Source: Prinia subflava
Lineage: Eukaryota > Chordata > Aves > Passeriformes > Cisticolidae
Reading direction: 5' to 3'
NCBI RefSeq assembly: GCF_021018805.1
Contig: NC_086248.1
Location: forward strand, 21,212,922 to 21,276,921
DNA: 64,000 bases
The notes beneath the pieces were generated by a model, which ran no database searches, was not told the origin of the DNA, and worked only from the letters and a program-made list of their open reading frames with translations. Below, piece after piece: positions 25,508 through 39,279 of the stretch (position 1 is its first letter; each line of letters opens with the position of its first letter). The translations under genes and the position numbers were made by a program.

Positions 25508-25877
25508 CTCTACAGCTGCCTGAGAAGACCTTGCAGCCAGATGGGGGCTGGCCCCGTCTCCCAGGCAGCCAGTGACAGGACAAGAGGACACAGCCTTAAG
25601 CTGTGCCACAGCAAGTTTGAGTTGGACATGAGAAGTGAAGAAGTTCTTCACAGAAAGGGGCTTTGGGCATGGAATGGGCTGCCAGGGGAGGTGATGGAGT
25701 CACCACCTCTGGAGGTGTTGAAGAAGAGGCTGGATTTGTGGCACTTAAGGCCATGGTTTAGTTGACAAGAGGGTGTTAGGTCACAGGTTGGGCTAGATCA
25801 TCTCAAAGGTCTTTTCAAAGGTCTTTTCCAAGACTTTCTCATCCAAAGGTCCTTTTTGATTCTGTGAATCTGTGATT
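25508..25877 (+). mobile_element. CR1 3' end fragment (sense)
   Basis: CAGTGACAGGACAAGAGGAC, GAAGAAGTTCTTCACAGAAAG, GGAATGGGCTGCCAGGGGAGG, GGTTGGGCTAGATCATCTC and the tail TTGATTCTGTGAATCTGTGATTG are classic CR1 3' sequence. A small duplication of CAAAGGTCTTTTC occurs near 25805-25830. It is a 5'-truncated insertion and encodes only the end of ORF2 at best. Confidence 0.9.
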
Positions 25878-28472
25878 GTTATTCACAACAGTGCCATAGG
25901 CTTTGATGCTTTCTCTACTTAGCTGCATCCTCTGCTATGTTTGAATATTTCCACACTGGAGCCATTCATTTTTTTGTGCTCTGGTGTCTCAGAGCTCAGC
26001 TGCTTTTAAGTGTATTTATCACTAAATGGTTTGTCATTGATCCTTCCTCAAGTATCTTTATTTTATTGTAAATAAATAGTTCTGTCTGTTGTAAGATGTC
26101 AAAATTTCTACAATTCTGTAAAAATACACTGCACATAGTATTCGAATACTGATGGTTACTTGAAGTAACTTTAAATAGTCTTTTAAGGTATCTTCTAAAT
26201 GGGTAAAGTAAATAAATTCTAAGAATGTTGTTCTGAGTTCCTCCTAAAGAAAATTTTAAAAAAAGAATTAATGAAGTTGGATAATTTGGAAAAGAAATTT
26301 CCTTGGTCCCATTTGAAAGAGCACAGACACTGCTGTGAAATATCATTCCCAATAATTTTCAATACCAATATCCAGAACCATGTACAGCTGTACATGTATG
26401 ATATATATGTGCACACACACACACACACACACACACAAATGCATGGGCAAAAGGTGAGCTTTACCCTCACAACTGTCCTTCCAGGATGACTGGAAGTATG
26501 TATATAACCAAATTCCAAACAAATGATTAATAAGATTATCTAGTGGTTCATTTTCATCCACATTTGTCTATTCACATTTTGAAAATGAGGTTCACAATAT
26601 TAAGTTCTTTATGTTTTCAAATCTATTAGATTTGAAATAACACCATGACTACAAAAAAAAATCTCTATAGGTAAAACCTAGCTTCAGCAGAGTAAGGAAA
26701 AACTACAAGGAAAAAAAAAAAAGCCAGAGAAGGTTGATACAAGTCCTACTAATGACAAAATTCTCTTGAACATAAGATGCATATGACACATGTCATCCAC
26801 TGAGATTATTTAATCTAACTATACATGTTCCACCTCATTTAATGCTTTGGATGTTGGATGTTTTGCTCAATTATAAAGCAAAAGTCCAACCTTGCAATGG
26901 GAACTTCAGTTGAATATATTTATCATATTTTAGCCAAACCTTCTTTTATTTTTGGAATGAATTATATAAAATATATTAACTGAATGATAAAGGAAAAAAA
27001 TTAAAATTATGGCAAGAGATTAGCCACTATTAGCATATTTATTTCTACAGAAAAATTTTGAAAGATAGCTTTTAATATATTGAAACTAAATAGTTTACTA
27101 CATTTTTAGAAATAAGTATGTAGCAGAAATATTTAATATTCTTCACAAGTTATTTTCTTCTGCTTTAGTGCATAATCATTCTCTGAAACATTAGACATTG
27201 TTCTATGAAATTATGCCATCCAACCAAATTATTTTGGAACATAATAGCTCAATACTCACATGCTGCTTATTCAAAGGTTATTTTTCTGTCTGACAAGGCC
27301 CTTACATACTACATCTCTATTTTGAGAGAATAGCATAAGTACACAAAAGTTCTTATCTAATGTCAATGAAGCCAACAGAATGAATCCAACTTACCTTTTT
27401 GGATGAAGCCATAGCTCCTTACGGATATCTAATGTTTCAATGTTGATGCAAATCTTAATCAGAAAAATTAAGATATTTCTGCTTAACTTCAGCTGTAAGA
27501 CATGAAACAACTTAATGACAGTGTTTGGTTTTTCAATGAGGAAAGTATACCTACCAACCTATTATTTTAACAACTAATACTGCCAATGAGCTTCAAAGAA
27601 GTTTATCTGCTGGATTGATAAGTTGTGTTAAAACTCTAAAAATTCATACAGATACCAATGTGGCATTTCTCAGATCTTTACACGGATAAAAAAGCTTCCC
27701 TATACTCTTTTACACTGAGACATCAGCTTGTAAGACAGAAACAAAGAGGTTACTTCTCTCAAATATTAGAAAGGTGGTTATGTTAAAGTGTCCTTCTATT
27801 GATCTCATAGCTGTGCATGGGAAAGACATAGTGGTGACTTCAGGGGCACCAGGATTTCAAATAGTATTATTAGATAATTCTTGAAATGTTTATTTTTAAA
27901 ACTTCCTATAAAAAGTGAATAAAAATAATGTCCAAACATCACTTCCAGTGCAGAGCATTCTCCTCTCTTATGTGTTTGAAAACATCTGAAGCCACCAGAA
28001 TTTGTTAAGATTGCTGAGTCTACATTAAGTGGTTGAACACCCATAAATATATAGCAATATCAAGGGCATTTTTTTCCATTTTTATTTTTATATTAATCAT
28101 CTGGAAAGCAGTCTAAACATTTTAGTGGAATGACAATGAATATATAAATAAATATATTCAGGGCACTAAAACTAAGGAAGAGAGAGAAAGAGGGTAAAAA
28201 AGTTTGTAATCATAAACATCAAGCATAATGAAAGTAAGATGAAAATGTGGTCAACCCTTATCTACCCTCAGAAATATGTATCTACTATGCAATAAACCTG
28301 CCTGAATGAGAGCTATGTTTTTAAACGATGCATAGAAAATGAAAGTAGTATCTGAGAACTCTAGTCATACATTCCAAGCAAAAATTTGATTTTCAGCATG
28401 TGTGTGGAACCTGCATCATAAAACACTGAATCTCATGATCCGGTTTTCTAAAGGGTTCTGATGGTGTGACAT
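25878..28472. other. AT-rich unique sequence with a CA microsatellite
   Basis: Nothing recognised other than the (CA)n at 26411-26438. Confidence 0.45.
26411..26438. repeat. (CA)n microsatellite
   Basis: About 13 CA dinucleotides after a short ATATATGTG stretch. Confidence 0.95.
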
Positions 28473-28770
28473 TCATAGAATCATAGAACCATAAAACAGT
28501 TTAGCCTGGAAGGGACCTTCCAAGATGGATCATTTAGTCCAACCTCTCTGCCAAGGGCAGGGACATATATCTCTGAATATCCACAATATCTCTGAGCAAT
28601 CCTTTCTGGAGTCTCACCACCCACATTGTAAAAAATGTCTTCCTTATGCCTAAATCTACCATCTTTCAGTTTAAAATCATTGCCCCTTGTTTTTTCACCA
28701 CAGAACTATTTTTCTGACTTGCTTAACACCACTTTATATATTGAAAAGACATTGAGTTCTCCATAATCTG
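28473..28770 (-). mobile_element. CR1 3' end fragment
   Basis: Antisense CR1: TCATAGAATCATAGAACCAT, CCTGGAAGGGACCTTCCAAG, TAGTCCAACCTCTCTGCC, ATTGCCCCTTGTTTTTTCACC. The right boundary fades after about 28745. Confidence 0.85.
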
Positions 28771-29039
28771 AATTACACTCTTACCTAAGTCACAGTCAAT
28801 GATGGTTGCTTCTGTAGTCTACAAGAGGAAAAAAAATCCCACAGTCTTTCAGGAGATATCTAGATATAAAAACAGGAAGAAAAAAACCCAAGCAAAGAAA
28901 ATAATTCTTCTCTTTCCTGAATTTTTTTATGAAGGGATAAGCATGCATTGTTAAAAAGTCTTAAAACCCTCTGAGGCCAGAGAGTACAGAACCTCACAGC
29001 CTGTTACAAGGCTTTACTGCCTTCAAGATGAAAAGAAAA

Positions 29040-29859
29040 GGATATTTATACTATGTCTGAATATCCCCTTCTCAATTATGCTTGTCTTCCCATGAGCTGC
29101 TGCTGCAGAGACTGGCCTGCCTGGAGCACAGGTTCCCCTGCAGCCCATGAGGGAGACCACGGTGATGCTCAGTCTCTATCAGCAGCCCATGGACTGTGGA
29201 GCACAAATCCACCCTGAACCTCATGGAGAACCATGTGCTGCAGCAGGTGGATACATCCTGAAGGAAGGTGCAGCCCTTGGAACCCAAGCACAACCAGATT
29301 CCCAACAGGAATTGCCTCCTGTGCAGACAAGCCCTCACAGGAGCACTTTTCCTGGCACAAACTGTGCCCCTGGAGGGCTGACATTGAAATCATCTGTTTC
29401 TGGTGGACTGTACTCCACAGGAAGGATTAATATTGGAGCAGTTAATGAAAAATTGTCTCCCATGGGAGGGATCCTATGCTGCAGAAAAGGAACAGCCCAA
29501 GGGGGAAGGAGCAGGAGAGATGAAGTGCAGATTGCAATCCCCATTCCCTAACCTCCTGCAATGATGAGAGCAGAAGGAGGTAAAAAAGTAAATGAATGAC
29601 ACTGAGCTTGAGGAGAAGGTGGGTATATGGAGAAGGTATTTTTAGGTTTGTCTTTATTTTTCTCACTGTCCTAATCTGTTATTAATTGGCAGTAAATTCA
29701 GTAATCTTCCCTTAATCATGTTTTTCCCATGACAGTAATTGATCTCCGTGTCTTTATCTCAGCCCATGAGCTTTTACATCTTCTTGTCCTGTCCTCACAT
29801 TGATGGGGAGTGAGAGAGAAGTGGCTGGGTATGGAGGCTAGCTAGGGTCTAGCCCACCA
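29040..29859 (+). mobile_element. Long ERVL-type avian LTR with internal CAGCCCATGG repeats
   Basis: Contains repeated CAGCCCATG-type motifs (for example 29138 and 29181), TCTCCCATGGGAGGGATCC, AGGTTTGTCTTTATTTTTCTC, ATTAATTGGCAGTAAATTCAG and GATCTCCGTGTCTTTATCTC, ending near GTCTAGCCCACCATA. These match a long avian ERVL-type LTR family from memory. A 134-codon open frame (29147-29551) lies within the U3 repeat region and is not a gene. The 5' boundary is approximate and no clear target duplication was found. Same family as 45890-46341 and, inverted, 61688-61860. Confidence 0.7.
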
Positions 29860-30449
29860 TATTATCCCAGAAGGAAACCAAGTTAACCACACATGACTTA
29901 CCCTCACCAAATATATGTTTTCTGTTTATTCCTGATCAATTTCCCCTTCCTCCTACACCCAGAAATCTGTTTAGATTTCTCTCACTCCATGAATTTCCCA
30001 GAGATCCCAGGATCCCAGCCTGACCTAGCAGAGATATAGATGGCAGAAAAAATCTTTAAGATTAGAGAAAGAGGAGCTTTAGGAAGATAGCAATTTGTAG
30101 ATAAAGCATTTGATGTGGATAAATTTGTAAGAGAAAATTATTTATCATATTTTTAGTTAAGGCTAACATAATTTATTTGCCCTAAAAATACTATTAATCA
30201 ATTTTCAACATGTGTCTAATTTCACAAATATATTTCAAGAAGACGTATTAGGTGGAATCCCCTGCTGAAATGAAATATCACTCAGTAAGAGAGGTTATAA
30301 ATCCTAGCAAGTGGGTTTTTAGGTGTTCTGGGATCTCATCAGACAATGTCATATCACATCACAGAGTAAAACATAAATTTATTTGTTGTCACACCAGCTA
30401 AGCAGCAACTATAATGTTCTATGATGTGATAGAACCCGACAAGTGGCAG
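29860..30449. other. Unique sequence, nothing recognised
   Basis: No signal between the LTR and the next CR1. Confidence 0.4.
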
Positions 30450-31110
30450 GAAAGATGCAAGGGTTATTGATGTACTAGGAACCATGGAAGTGTCTGAAAA
30501 GGATCACATAAGAATTAGGGCTTTTCTGCCTGTGGAAAGATGACACAGCTGGTGAGGGAGCCAGCTAGGGAAGACACCCTGTGGGATCTGTTTACAGAGG
30601 ACTGGTGGGTAATACGGTGCTTGGAGGCAGTTTTGGGCATGCTGATCATGAAAAGTTATGAGTTTTTGGTTCTCAGGAATCTGAAGGAGGTCAGCACAAC
30701 AGCTACCTTGGATTCCCACAGGGCAGACTTGGGCCTGCTTAGGGGATCGGGTGAGAGAGTCCCTTGAGAGACAGTCCTGAAGAGCAGAAGAGTACACAAA
30801 ATCTGCACATTCTTCAAGATGAAAATCTAACAGAGGCAGTAACAAGCCATCACCATGTGCTGAAAGATGGGTTGGCAGGAAAGAAGACTGGCCTGGCTGA
30901 ACAGAGTTTTGGCTGGAACTCGGGAGAAAAGGGAGAGTGTGTGCCCTTTGGAAGAAGGGACAGACAAGTCAGGATGATGACAAAGATGTAATAAATTTAT
31001 GCAGGAAAATTAGAAGGGTAAAAGCCCAGCTAGAACTTAATGTGTTTATTGCTATAAAAGACAAATTGTTTCTGTACATACATTAACAACAAAAGGTAGT
31101 CTACAGGTAC
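30450..31110 (+). mobile_element. CR1 ORF2 fragment (endonuclease-RT linker region)
   Basis: Plus-strand frames with frameshifts read LVREPAREDTLWDL, then TLDSHRADLGLLR and GERVP, then after a shift the AQLELN-type motif near 31020. These are hallmarks of the CR1 ORF2 segment between endonuclease and reverse transcriptase, the same region as 11821-12103. Stops and indels show it is inactive. The left edge is approximate; similarity fades after about 31110. Confidence 0.8.
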
Positions 31111-34100
31111 TATAGATCAGCTTTCCACAATTCCACAAGCCTAATAATGTTAAAAAATGTGTACTTGCGCCAAACAAGGACAGATGGCATACTTCTTGTC
31201 TCAGTAGTCCTGAGTTTATGGGAAATAAACTTGATGAGGTCAGGAAGGCTGGGTCTTGGGGGTTACTAGAGCACCAGTTCTTTCAACCATCCCTAAACCA
31301 TCCCTCAAATCAGAGATGAAAAAGAAAATGTGTAAACCACAGATATTGCATTCTAAACCCTTCATCTGCATACTCAACTCTGTCTTGTAGTCAGTAATAG
31401 TAATTTATCAGAATCCTGTGAGCATGATTTTTACCTGGGCTATTGTACATTACAGTATTACCTTGAGATCTGAACTTCTTAGCTCCTTTAGAAGTCTAGT
31501 TCCCTCGATGACTCTCTTCAAATTCTATCACCTACATGAAAGTTCATTCTGCAGAACCTTTCTCCTTGAAATATTTTGAATCTGTGTTCAGTGACAGAAT
31601 TTGATTATAGATCTCTCCTTCATTGTTGTGTTCTTTGTGGCAGGTAAGAGAATCCAAGAACAAAAACATTACCTCCTTTCATGTACTTCTGGAACCATTT
31701 TTAAAAATTCACATTCCATAGAGATGGGAGCATATTGGAACATTCTGGAAAAAAACCTTTAAAATAAACTTTGCTGTCAATGAAATATCTTATTTTTAAC
31801 CTTCCCTCCAAAAAGGAAAGAAACTCATTACTTTTAAGGACATAACTGGGAATATTTATTAAGTTTTCTTAAGGTTTATACTCTATCGGAAAGAGATGAC
31901 TAAACTCAACCCCAATCAAAACTTACAAGCAAAAACACACAAAGAGAAAAAATAAAAGGGAGATACAAAGGAGAACAACTCTTAACTCGGTCAAAGCCCA
32001 AGGACATAAATTAGGAGCATTTTCTGAAAGGCAACTGTACATTCTCAAAGAAATTGCTGAAGTGGTGCACCTGCAGCAGATGTAAGACACTTTGCCTTTC
32101 TTTCTAAGAGCCATTAGACTCATCCTTCCCTCTAAGGGGGCTCTGAGGACTTCTGTGCTTATGTAGTATTTTGTTTTTCAAAAGAACATTAGCTCCCACT
32201 ATCCATAGGGATACTTTGAAAGGCAAAATGGCTCACACAATACATAGGAATACATAAACAATGCTCTAAACACATTTCATTAAGCATAGAAGTAATGAAC
32301 TTCATGCAAGATTAAGAAATAGTCAAATTTAAAGGTTAAGAAAAAAAAAAAGAAAAAAAATCCATTAAAATCTATACAGATTTTTTTTGACTATGTAATG
32401 TATGAGCATTTTGTTTCTACAGACTCAACTGATATAGCTACTAGAATAAACTTAACAGGGGTTTTTCAGATTATTCTACCTGACAAAAGTTGTCTTTAAA
32501 CATAAGTGTGTTGAAAAATGATTTGCACTTGAGACAGTATTAGCTGTTATTTGATGATTTTATTGTGCAAACTTAAGAAACATCAAAGAAAATTAATTTT
32601 AAAAAATGGACTATTGATTTTGGACATATTTTAAAATAATAAATAAACTTTTTCCCTCTGACTTGAACTTCATGAATTCTAAAAATGTACATCTTCTGAC
32701 ATTTTTATTCACTATATTTAATCTAAAATTTTGTTTTAATGAGACAAGGACATTATCTATTAATTGTCAAAGGGTATGTTAACTTAGTTAGTGATCCCAC
32801 CTTTGATAGATGTTCTTAGAAATCAAATTCCCTGCTTGCTAAGTTAGACTTGGTAACTTATATTATGAAAAATCCATGATTTTCAGATTTACAGCAGACT
32901 ATTACATTTGTATGCAGGGAACTTTCTTTTGATCATCTTTTTTTTTTTTTTTTAACTTATAAATTTCACAAGATAAGCTGTGGAGCTGCTGTGAGAAACC
33001 AATCCCTTCTCATTAAATTTAATCTAAAATAATTAAATAAGGCTGAAATCCACCATACATAATTCTGGCAATAATTCAGCAAAGCTGAATTCTTAAAAAT
33101 AAATATCTTCTTTTATACTACTACTTGCAATAAAAATACAGTTAAACTAGCAGTGCTGGATTTTCAGAATTAAACATGCCAGTAAATGTTTTCTGAATTC
33201 TAGTTTCCCCAACTTTTCTATCACTTGTTTCTTTAACATTCAGAAACAACTTGGTTTCACCTGGCTAACAAAAACAGTGGTGTAAGTTCCAAAACCTGTA
33301 TCTTACGCAGGTGAGACCCTTAGCTTGTGTCTGAAGCATTTTGAAACATTATTTTCGAAATCTGTGTTGTTTCAGCAGTCTGTGCCCACAATGCTCTGTC
33401 TCACATTTCAGGGCCTAATTCTCAGAATTTCTAAACTGAGGCTGGACACACAAATTTACTGTCCTGGGTGGAGAGTACAGAGACCAGCAGAGCAGCCAGC
33501 TGCATGCATGCCCGACATGAGCAACCAAAGAATCAGGGAAAAAACCTTTTCTATGGTGACTCTGGGGAACACATCTGAAACACTCCCCAGACTAGGTTCA
33601 TAAATCTTTTGAAAAGTGTGAGCAATGCTCAATTGCCTTTTTAACTTTGAAATGGGGAAAGAGGAGGAAGTTAGAAAAGGAACCCCAGTCCATTCTTGCC
33701 TTTCGCAGCCTCCAAATTTCAGTGCTGCATGTGTTGGTTTCAGTGTTACATTCCTTGATATTAGTTTTGTTTTTGGTTTTGTGGGTTTTACTTTTGTTTG
33801 CTTGTTTGTTTATTTGTGTGTGTGTGTGTGTGAGTTTGCATTCTCCTTAGGTAACTTGACAAAGACCCTGGTTACGATTTTGTAAAAAACCCGGGGTTTA
33901 ATTTAATTTTATAATTCATCCATATTTGAGACTCCATCAACTTGAACACCCTAAACTCAGATATACTGTTGCTATGAGTGAGAAATAAAATTTTTTTAAA
34001 AAATAGTGAGATAAAGCAATGAGGAAGCAAAGGGATAAAATAACATGTTGGAACAGAAAATGTTAAGGCAGATCAAAGGAGAAGGATAAAGGTGAAAGTG

Positions 34101-34504
34101 TGAAGAAGAATGAAAGAGAAAATAATGTTAGCTAGAAAAGCTCACTTTTATGAAGTTGCAGCTAAACTATCAGAAATGCCTGTTCTTTTACTTCTGTTTA
34201 GAACTTAAAATGTATTGATAACCTCTTTCACTTATTTTTCTAAAATGTTTGTACTCCTATTTTTATATTTGATATTAGAATTTCTTCACAAGAAGTAACT
34301 GCATTGAGAAAAACAACAATTTTCTTTGAGCAACACGATTGTATTGTAGTTAAGTTATAGTCTTGCTTCTGTTCTCTTCGACCACAAATAAACAGTAATT
34401 TATCTTGCCATTGATATTCATGAAAGCTTGGTATGGATTCATACAATCATCTTGATCTTAAGCATACCTACCAGATGTCAGTGATATAACTGAAGTTTTA
34501 AATT
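31111..34504. other. AT-rich unique sequence, nothing recognised
   Basis: Contains A and T runs (32340, 32940) and a (GT)n near 33814. The stretch 33240-33600 is somewhat less AT-rich, but no exon boundary or domain could be supported. Confidence 0.45.
33814..33833. repeat. (GT)n microsatellite
   Basis: Nine to ten GT units preceded by TTTG-type units. Confidence 0.9.
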
Positions 34505-34820
34505 ATTGAGGGCATCCTACAGGAAAGTTGAAGGAATTTTTACAAGGGCACATAGAAACACAAGAAGGGGGAATGATTTTAAACTGAAAGAGGCTAGATT
34601 GAATACCAGAAAAAAATTCTTTACTGTGAGAGTGATGAGTGATGAGACACTGAAACAGATGTCCCACCCCTGGACGTCTTCAAGGCCAGGCTGGATGGGG
34701 TTTTGGGCAACCTGCTCCAGTGAAAGGTGTCCCTGATGGTGGCAGGGGTTTGGAAGTTGCTGTTCTTCAAGGTCCCTTTCAATTCAAACCATTTGCTGAT
34801 TCTATGATTCTGTGATTCTC
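34505..34820 (+). mobile_element. CR1 3' end fragment (sense)
   Basis: GAAAGAGGCTAGATTGAATACC, TTCAAGGCCAGGCTGGATGG, GGCAACCTGCTCCAGTG and the tail GATTCTATGATTCTGTGATTCT identify a CR1 3' end with a well-preserved ATTCTATG-type tail. It is 5' truncated. Confidence 0.92.
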
Positions 34821-37356
34821 TTCTATGTGGTATTAAGCAGCAAGGAACTAAAAAGGGGAAAAATGCGAGGTAGACTTTAGGACAAAACACATTGATAAAC
34901 CTGGGATTCAAGCTTGTGAAGAAGATATTGTGACTCTTTGCTGCCTCACTATCTATATACCATTTGCTAATAAGTGAACATACAACTTACGCCAGAGGTC
35001 TCTAATTTATTCAGTGAAGTGGTGGCCCTAGAAGTGATGGAGGTGCAGGCACTGGTTGCTTCCCATGCTGGTGTTTCATGTCTGGCACAAGCGTATGTGC
35101 CATGCACCCTCAGTCTCGTGGGGAAAAGGGGGCTCCCATGGTCAGAGGATCATAGGTGAGTGATGGAAATGGTCCCAACTGACCCCATGACAAGTGCCAC
35201 CCCTATACAAATGTGCAAATAACCAGAGACAAGCTCCATAATGTGTGATAAAATTCATTCAGCTTTGCTCAGACTTTAAATTCAGACAGAGAGAAAATAA
35301 AATCATATACAACTATTATATCTTTTCTATCAATAAATAAAAGGGATATAATTTTTCCATCTCTTACCTCATTATGAAACATTTCAGTCTAACTGACTGA
35401 AAATTATTTTCATGATTATAAATGACTTAGAACATTTTGTATCAATCCTCTTTCCAAAGAATCCTCCAGGAATCAAAGGAGAGAGAACAAGGATATTTCT
35501 TCTGTGAATCAGTATTCTGAATGTCAAAAAGGTAATTTTGAAACTATTTTTAGGCTCAAATTAGTTACTAATTTCAGCTTTGCATATTATACCTAAAGAA
35601 TCTATTCTGTGTAGAAAAGACAAATCTGATTAATATATTATGAAAGGGCACTATTCATCTTTTTCAGGCTTCAGGGGGGTTATATACTTTATGTTTTCAA
35701 TTTTTGAATAAAAATCATTTACCATAAACAGATTTTCCTCTGAGTGTTGCAGCTGAAAACTTGTCCTCAGTTTTGTATACAACAAATGATCGTAATTATA
35801 CCTTTTTCCTGTTTTACACCTTTTGTAGCCAACACATTTTGCAGAGAAAAATTTTGCATTGCTTTATCCTTGAATATATAACAAGAACAATTCTAAGTGC
35901 AGTAAATAAGCTGTTTCTATGAAATGAATCTTCATAGTAATGATTTCAGTGCTGTAACTGGGGTAATTTGCACTCACACTGTATGAGATCATAATGATTA
36001 ACATAATCTGACCTCAGATAATCCTCTTCTATGAAAGGATTCAGATGAGGGGTTAAATATATGTCATAAATTGGTGAGGCACTAAATAAATTTGTCCATT
36101 TGATCTATGATTTTTTTTTTTTTTTGTGTTTTCCTACAATCTCTAACTTCCTGATTGCTCAAAAATTTTTATGACTTTTGGAACGCAGTTGAAAAATTGA
36201 AGCTTTTGCAATGAGTTTGAAGAAGTTTTAAGAACTTCTGGACAAATTTCTGTTTTCTATGAATTCTGGTAGAAAATATTTTCTTATATGTTACAGAAAA
36301 TTCTAGAAGATTTCCAGATCTTTGTAACTGTTGAGTGCTTAAAAATGTGATTAATTTTTTCATATGTTTTAGAAATTAATCTCTTGATCTAAAAACCCCG
36401 GCATATTGATTTCTCATTGATCTTTTTCATTCATTATTTTTACTGTATACTGGTTTTGGGTATCTTGCAAATTCTCCCTCACTCTGCGAGGATACAAATA
36501 CAATTGCTACTATTGGTTTCTTAAAACAGACAAGGCAAACAATATTTTTCACTCATTTGCCTCCTTTAATTCACATAATCTATTTGCCAATTTGAAATAT
36601 TATTATAGAGAATACATTTGATCATATATATTTTAGGAATCTGAGAACAGTGCACACTTCAATATAAGTTGCAAATGTCTGCATTTTCCAACTACCATTT
36701 CCCCCATTTTCAGGCAGAGTAGTCTAAAAAAATAACAATAGCAAGTTTGCTTAAAAAAAAAAAAAGCTTGTAAAGTTTTAAAATTTTCTCTTACATGAAT
36801 ATATTTTGTGGCTGTAAAGAGAAACATTTTTGGAATTCCTTGGATTTTTTCTCATTTCTGGTAACTCCCTCTGTGTCTTGAAAGAACCTACTAAATATTG
36901 AACAGTGTGAATCAAATCCTCTTTTGGAATAAGGACCTCATAAATAGGGACTCAACAGGGATCTCAAATATAATAAGTTTTACAAAGACAAGGCTTATCA
37001 GAGTGATAGAGTGAAAAAGAAGATAAATTATACACAGTTCAGCACTGCTCTTCGTCCATGAGCATAAGTAATAATTTATATTTGCTTGTGACTGTAAACT
37101 CCTATCTATGACAACTAATTGTTGACATTTTGAAGTTTTAAAAATTCTAACCAGACATCAATATACAAGTGGTAGTAAAATTGCTATTTATGTCCACTAT
37201 TAACTTCCAAATTATCCATTAAAGATAAACAAATTTCATAAATATAAATACTGATTTTAATGTCTTACTTTTATAGGAAAATTATTTTCAGGGAATCAGC
37301 ATCTTTTAAGACTTACACCCTTTAACGCTTTAAAATATACACAATTAAGTATAACC

Positions 37357-37357
<1 letters not shown>

Positions 37358-37390
<33 letters not shown>
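37358..37390. repeat. (TA)n/(CA)n microsatellite
   Basis: About 12 TA units running into CACACACA. Confidence 0.93.
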
Positions 37391-37428
37391 TATTTCACAT
37401 ATTTTTGGTAGGTTGTTTTGTACAGCTG

Positions 37429-37462
37429 GTGTGACAGTATGTGATGAAAAATGCTGTCACAC
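37429..37462. repeat. Perfect 9 bp inverted repeat (hairpin)
   Basis: GTGTGACAG and CTGTCACAC are separated by 16 bases. It could be a chance palindrome or a remnant of a DNA transposon end. No flanking duplication was recognised. Confidence 0.6.
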
Positions 37463-39279
37463 AGGCAAAAATTCAGATACTCCAGAGAGTATCGGAGCTG
37501 TGCTGGCAATCCTTTCAGATGGGTGATCTCTCTGCTGCTCCCTAAGAGCTCACGTCAGGTTACATCAGTACAGCTTTGAATGTTATCTCAGTTTTCACAC
37601 ATGGTGTGTTCCTCTGAGGTGGCATGGGGCTCACTGCCACCCTCAGAGCAGTGCATGCCCATGTCATCGTCACACTCGTTCAAGTAAGGATGTGAGAGCA
37701 AATACACATCAACACAAAGTGATACAGTTTTTAACTGTACTAACACTGAGAAGTCGTTTTGCAAAACTGTTCATAAAAATGTTTGTTGCATGTGCCCACT
37801 ATTAATGATGGAAGGTTTAATTTGTGGCAATAGAGTAACCATTCCAATGAGAATAGAGAGCAATAATGTTCAATATGTTGGGTAAAAAGTGCTAATTGGA
37901 TGTCCCAACACAAAGCAAAATGAAGACTTGCACTTTGGTTCTGTAAAATTTTAGATCATTTTGATGGAAACAAATCTCTTTTAGATAAGACTTTCTTCAC
38001 AGCTCATCATTGAATAATGTAAAATTAGACCATAATCTTTCTTGGGCAGTGTTGGCTTCCTGCTGTAACATAACACGTGCTCATACAGCTTTTTTCCTGC
38101 TATCATAGCTCTTTCAACAGGTACTAAATCCCATTACAAATACAAGTTGGAATAGGTGTGAACATTGCCTTATTATTAACCTATTACTACATATCCTGTT
38201 TTTTACCTAGATAATTAACTTAGAAGCAGAAGTCCATCATTATGGCACAGAGCATACAACAGAATTATAGTGTTAAAAGGCACCTTCAAAATGCACTTAA
38301 TCCTTTTCCTACTACAATTAGCTATAATTACTATTGTAGAGTAGTTCTGATAATGCACCATGGATAATTCCTTGAACTACCAGGTCCTGGTGGCAAGCAG
38401 CTACAAGCAGAGCATTGTATAATTATATGCATGTGTCTGTAAGTATATGTGACTTCCAGTACATAATTGTTTGTGCAGAACTAACTATTAATGAAACATT
38501 TATTTCAGGCAAAGCTATTCTAATAAATGTTAATTGTAATATCAGGAAGCCATCAGGAAACCAAGGCTGAGGGCCATTACAGAAAAAAAAGAATTTATCA
38601 GGGATGTCCAAAAGTACAAGCATAAAATGGTAGCAAAGATCTTGAAAGTACAAAACAATGGATGAACCCAGAGACCTCAGGCCCTCTCAACAATGATCAA
38701 TTACAAGCTATTCAAGAAATAAGTATAATTTATTTCAAGGATAATAGAGAGAAAGAGGGAAACATATCCAACATAAAGTAAAACACACCATACATAGTCT
38801 ATGTGGATTTAAAACTGTTATGAACCCATGCAGAAGGAGGTTGAGTAATACACATTACAAAATATAAAAAGAAATCACTCCAAGCTGAGTGAGGAGTAAG
38901 AAATCATCAGGATTAAGCTCTTTTGAGAAATAACTCGTGATGGTTATAACTTGCTCGAATCCTCTATCTTCCTTTGAACCCAGGGGACTGTAGGAAGGGT
39001 GTGCATACACAAGAGGAAAGAGAAAACTTTACATCAATTTTAATGGTATAGTTATTGGAAATGAGCTGTAGTAATTAGACAATTTGGACTACAACTTTGT
39101 AACAAGACTAATAATAATTCTTTGATTTTTTTTTTTAAACTTTAATTTCTCTAACCATAAATACTTGGCTTTGCATGTAAGGCATTTTATTTCATCCTAC
39201 ATAAAGTGCACAGGTTGCTTTTTCTGATAACCTACCATAGACAACTAGCTGTTAAACCAACATTTGGTGCTATGTCCTT

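Larger units (their letters stand above)
34821..39279. other. AT-rich unique sequence, few features
   Basis: Nothing recognised except a (TA)n at 37358-37390 and a hairpin at 37429-37462. The 35030-35210 and 37420-37690 stretches are somewhat GC-richer but match nothing I know. Confidence 0.45.

Noticed and set aside
29147..29551. 134-codon plus-strand frame
   Set aside because: Lies in the repeat-rich U3 of an ERVL-type LTR.
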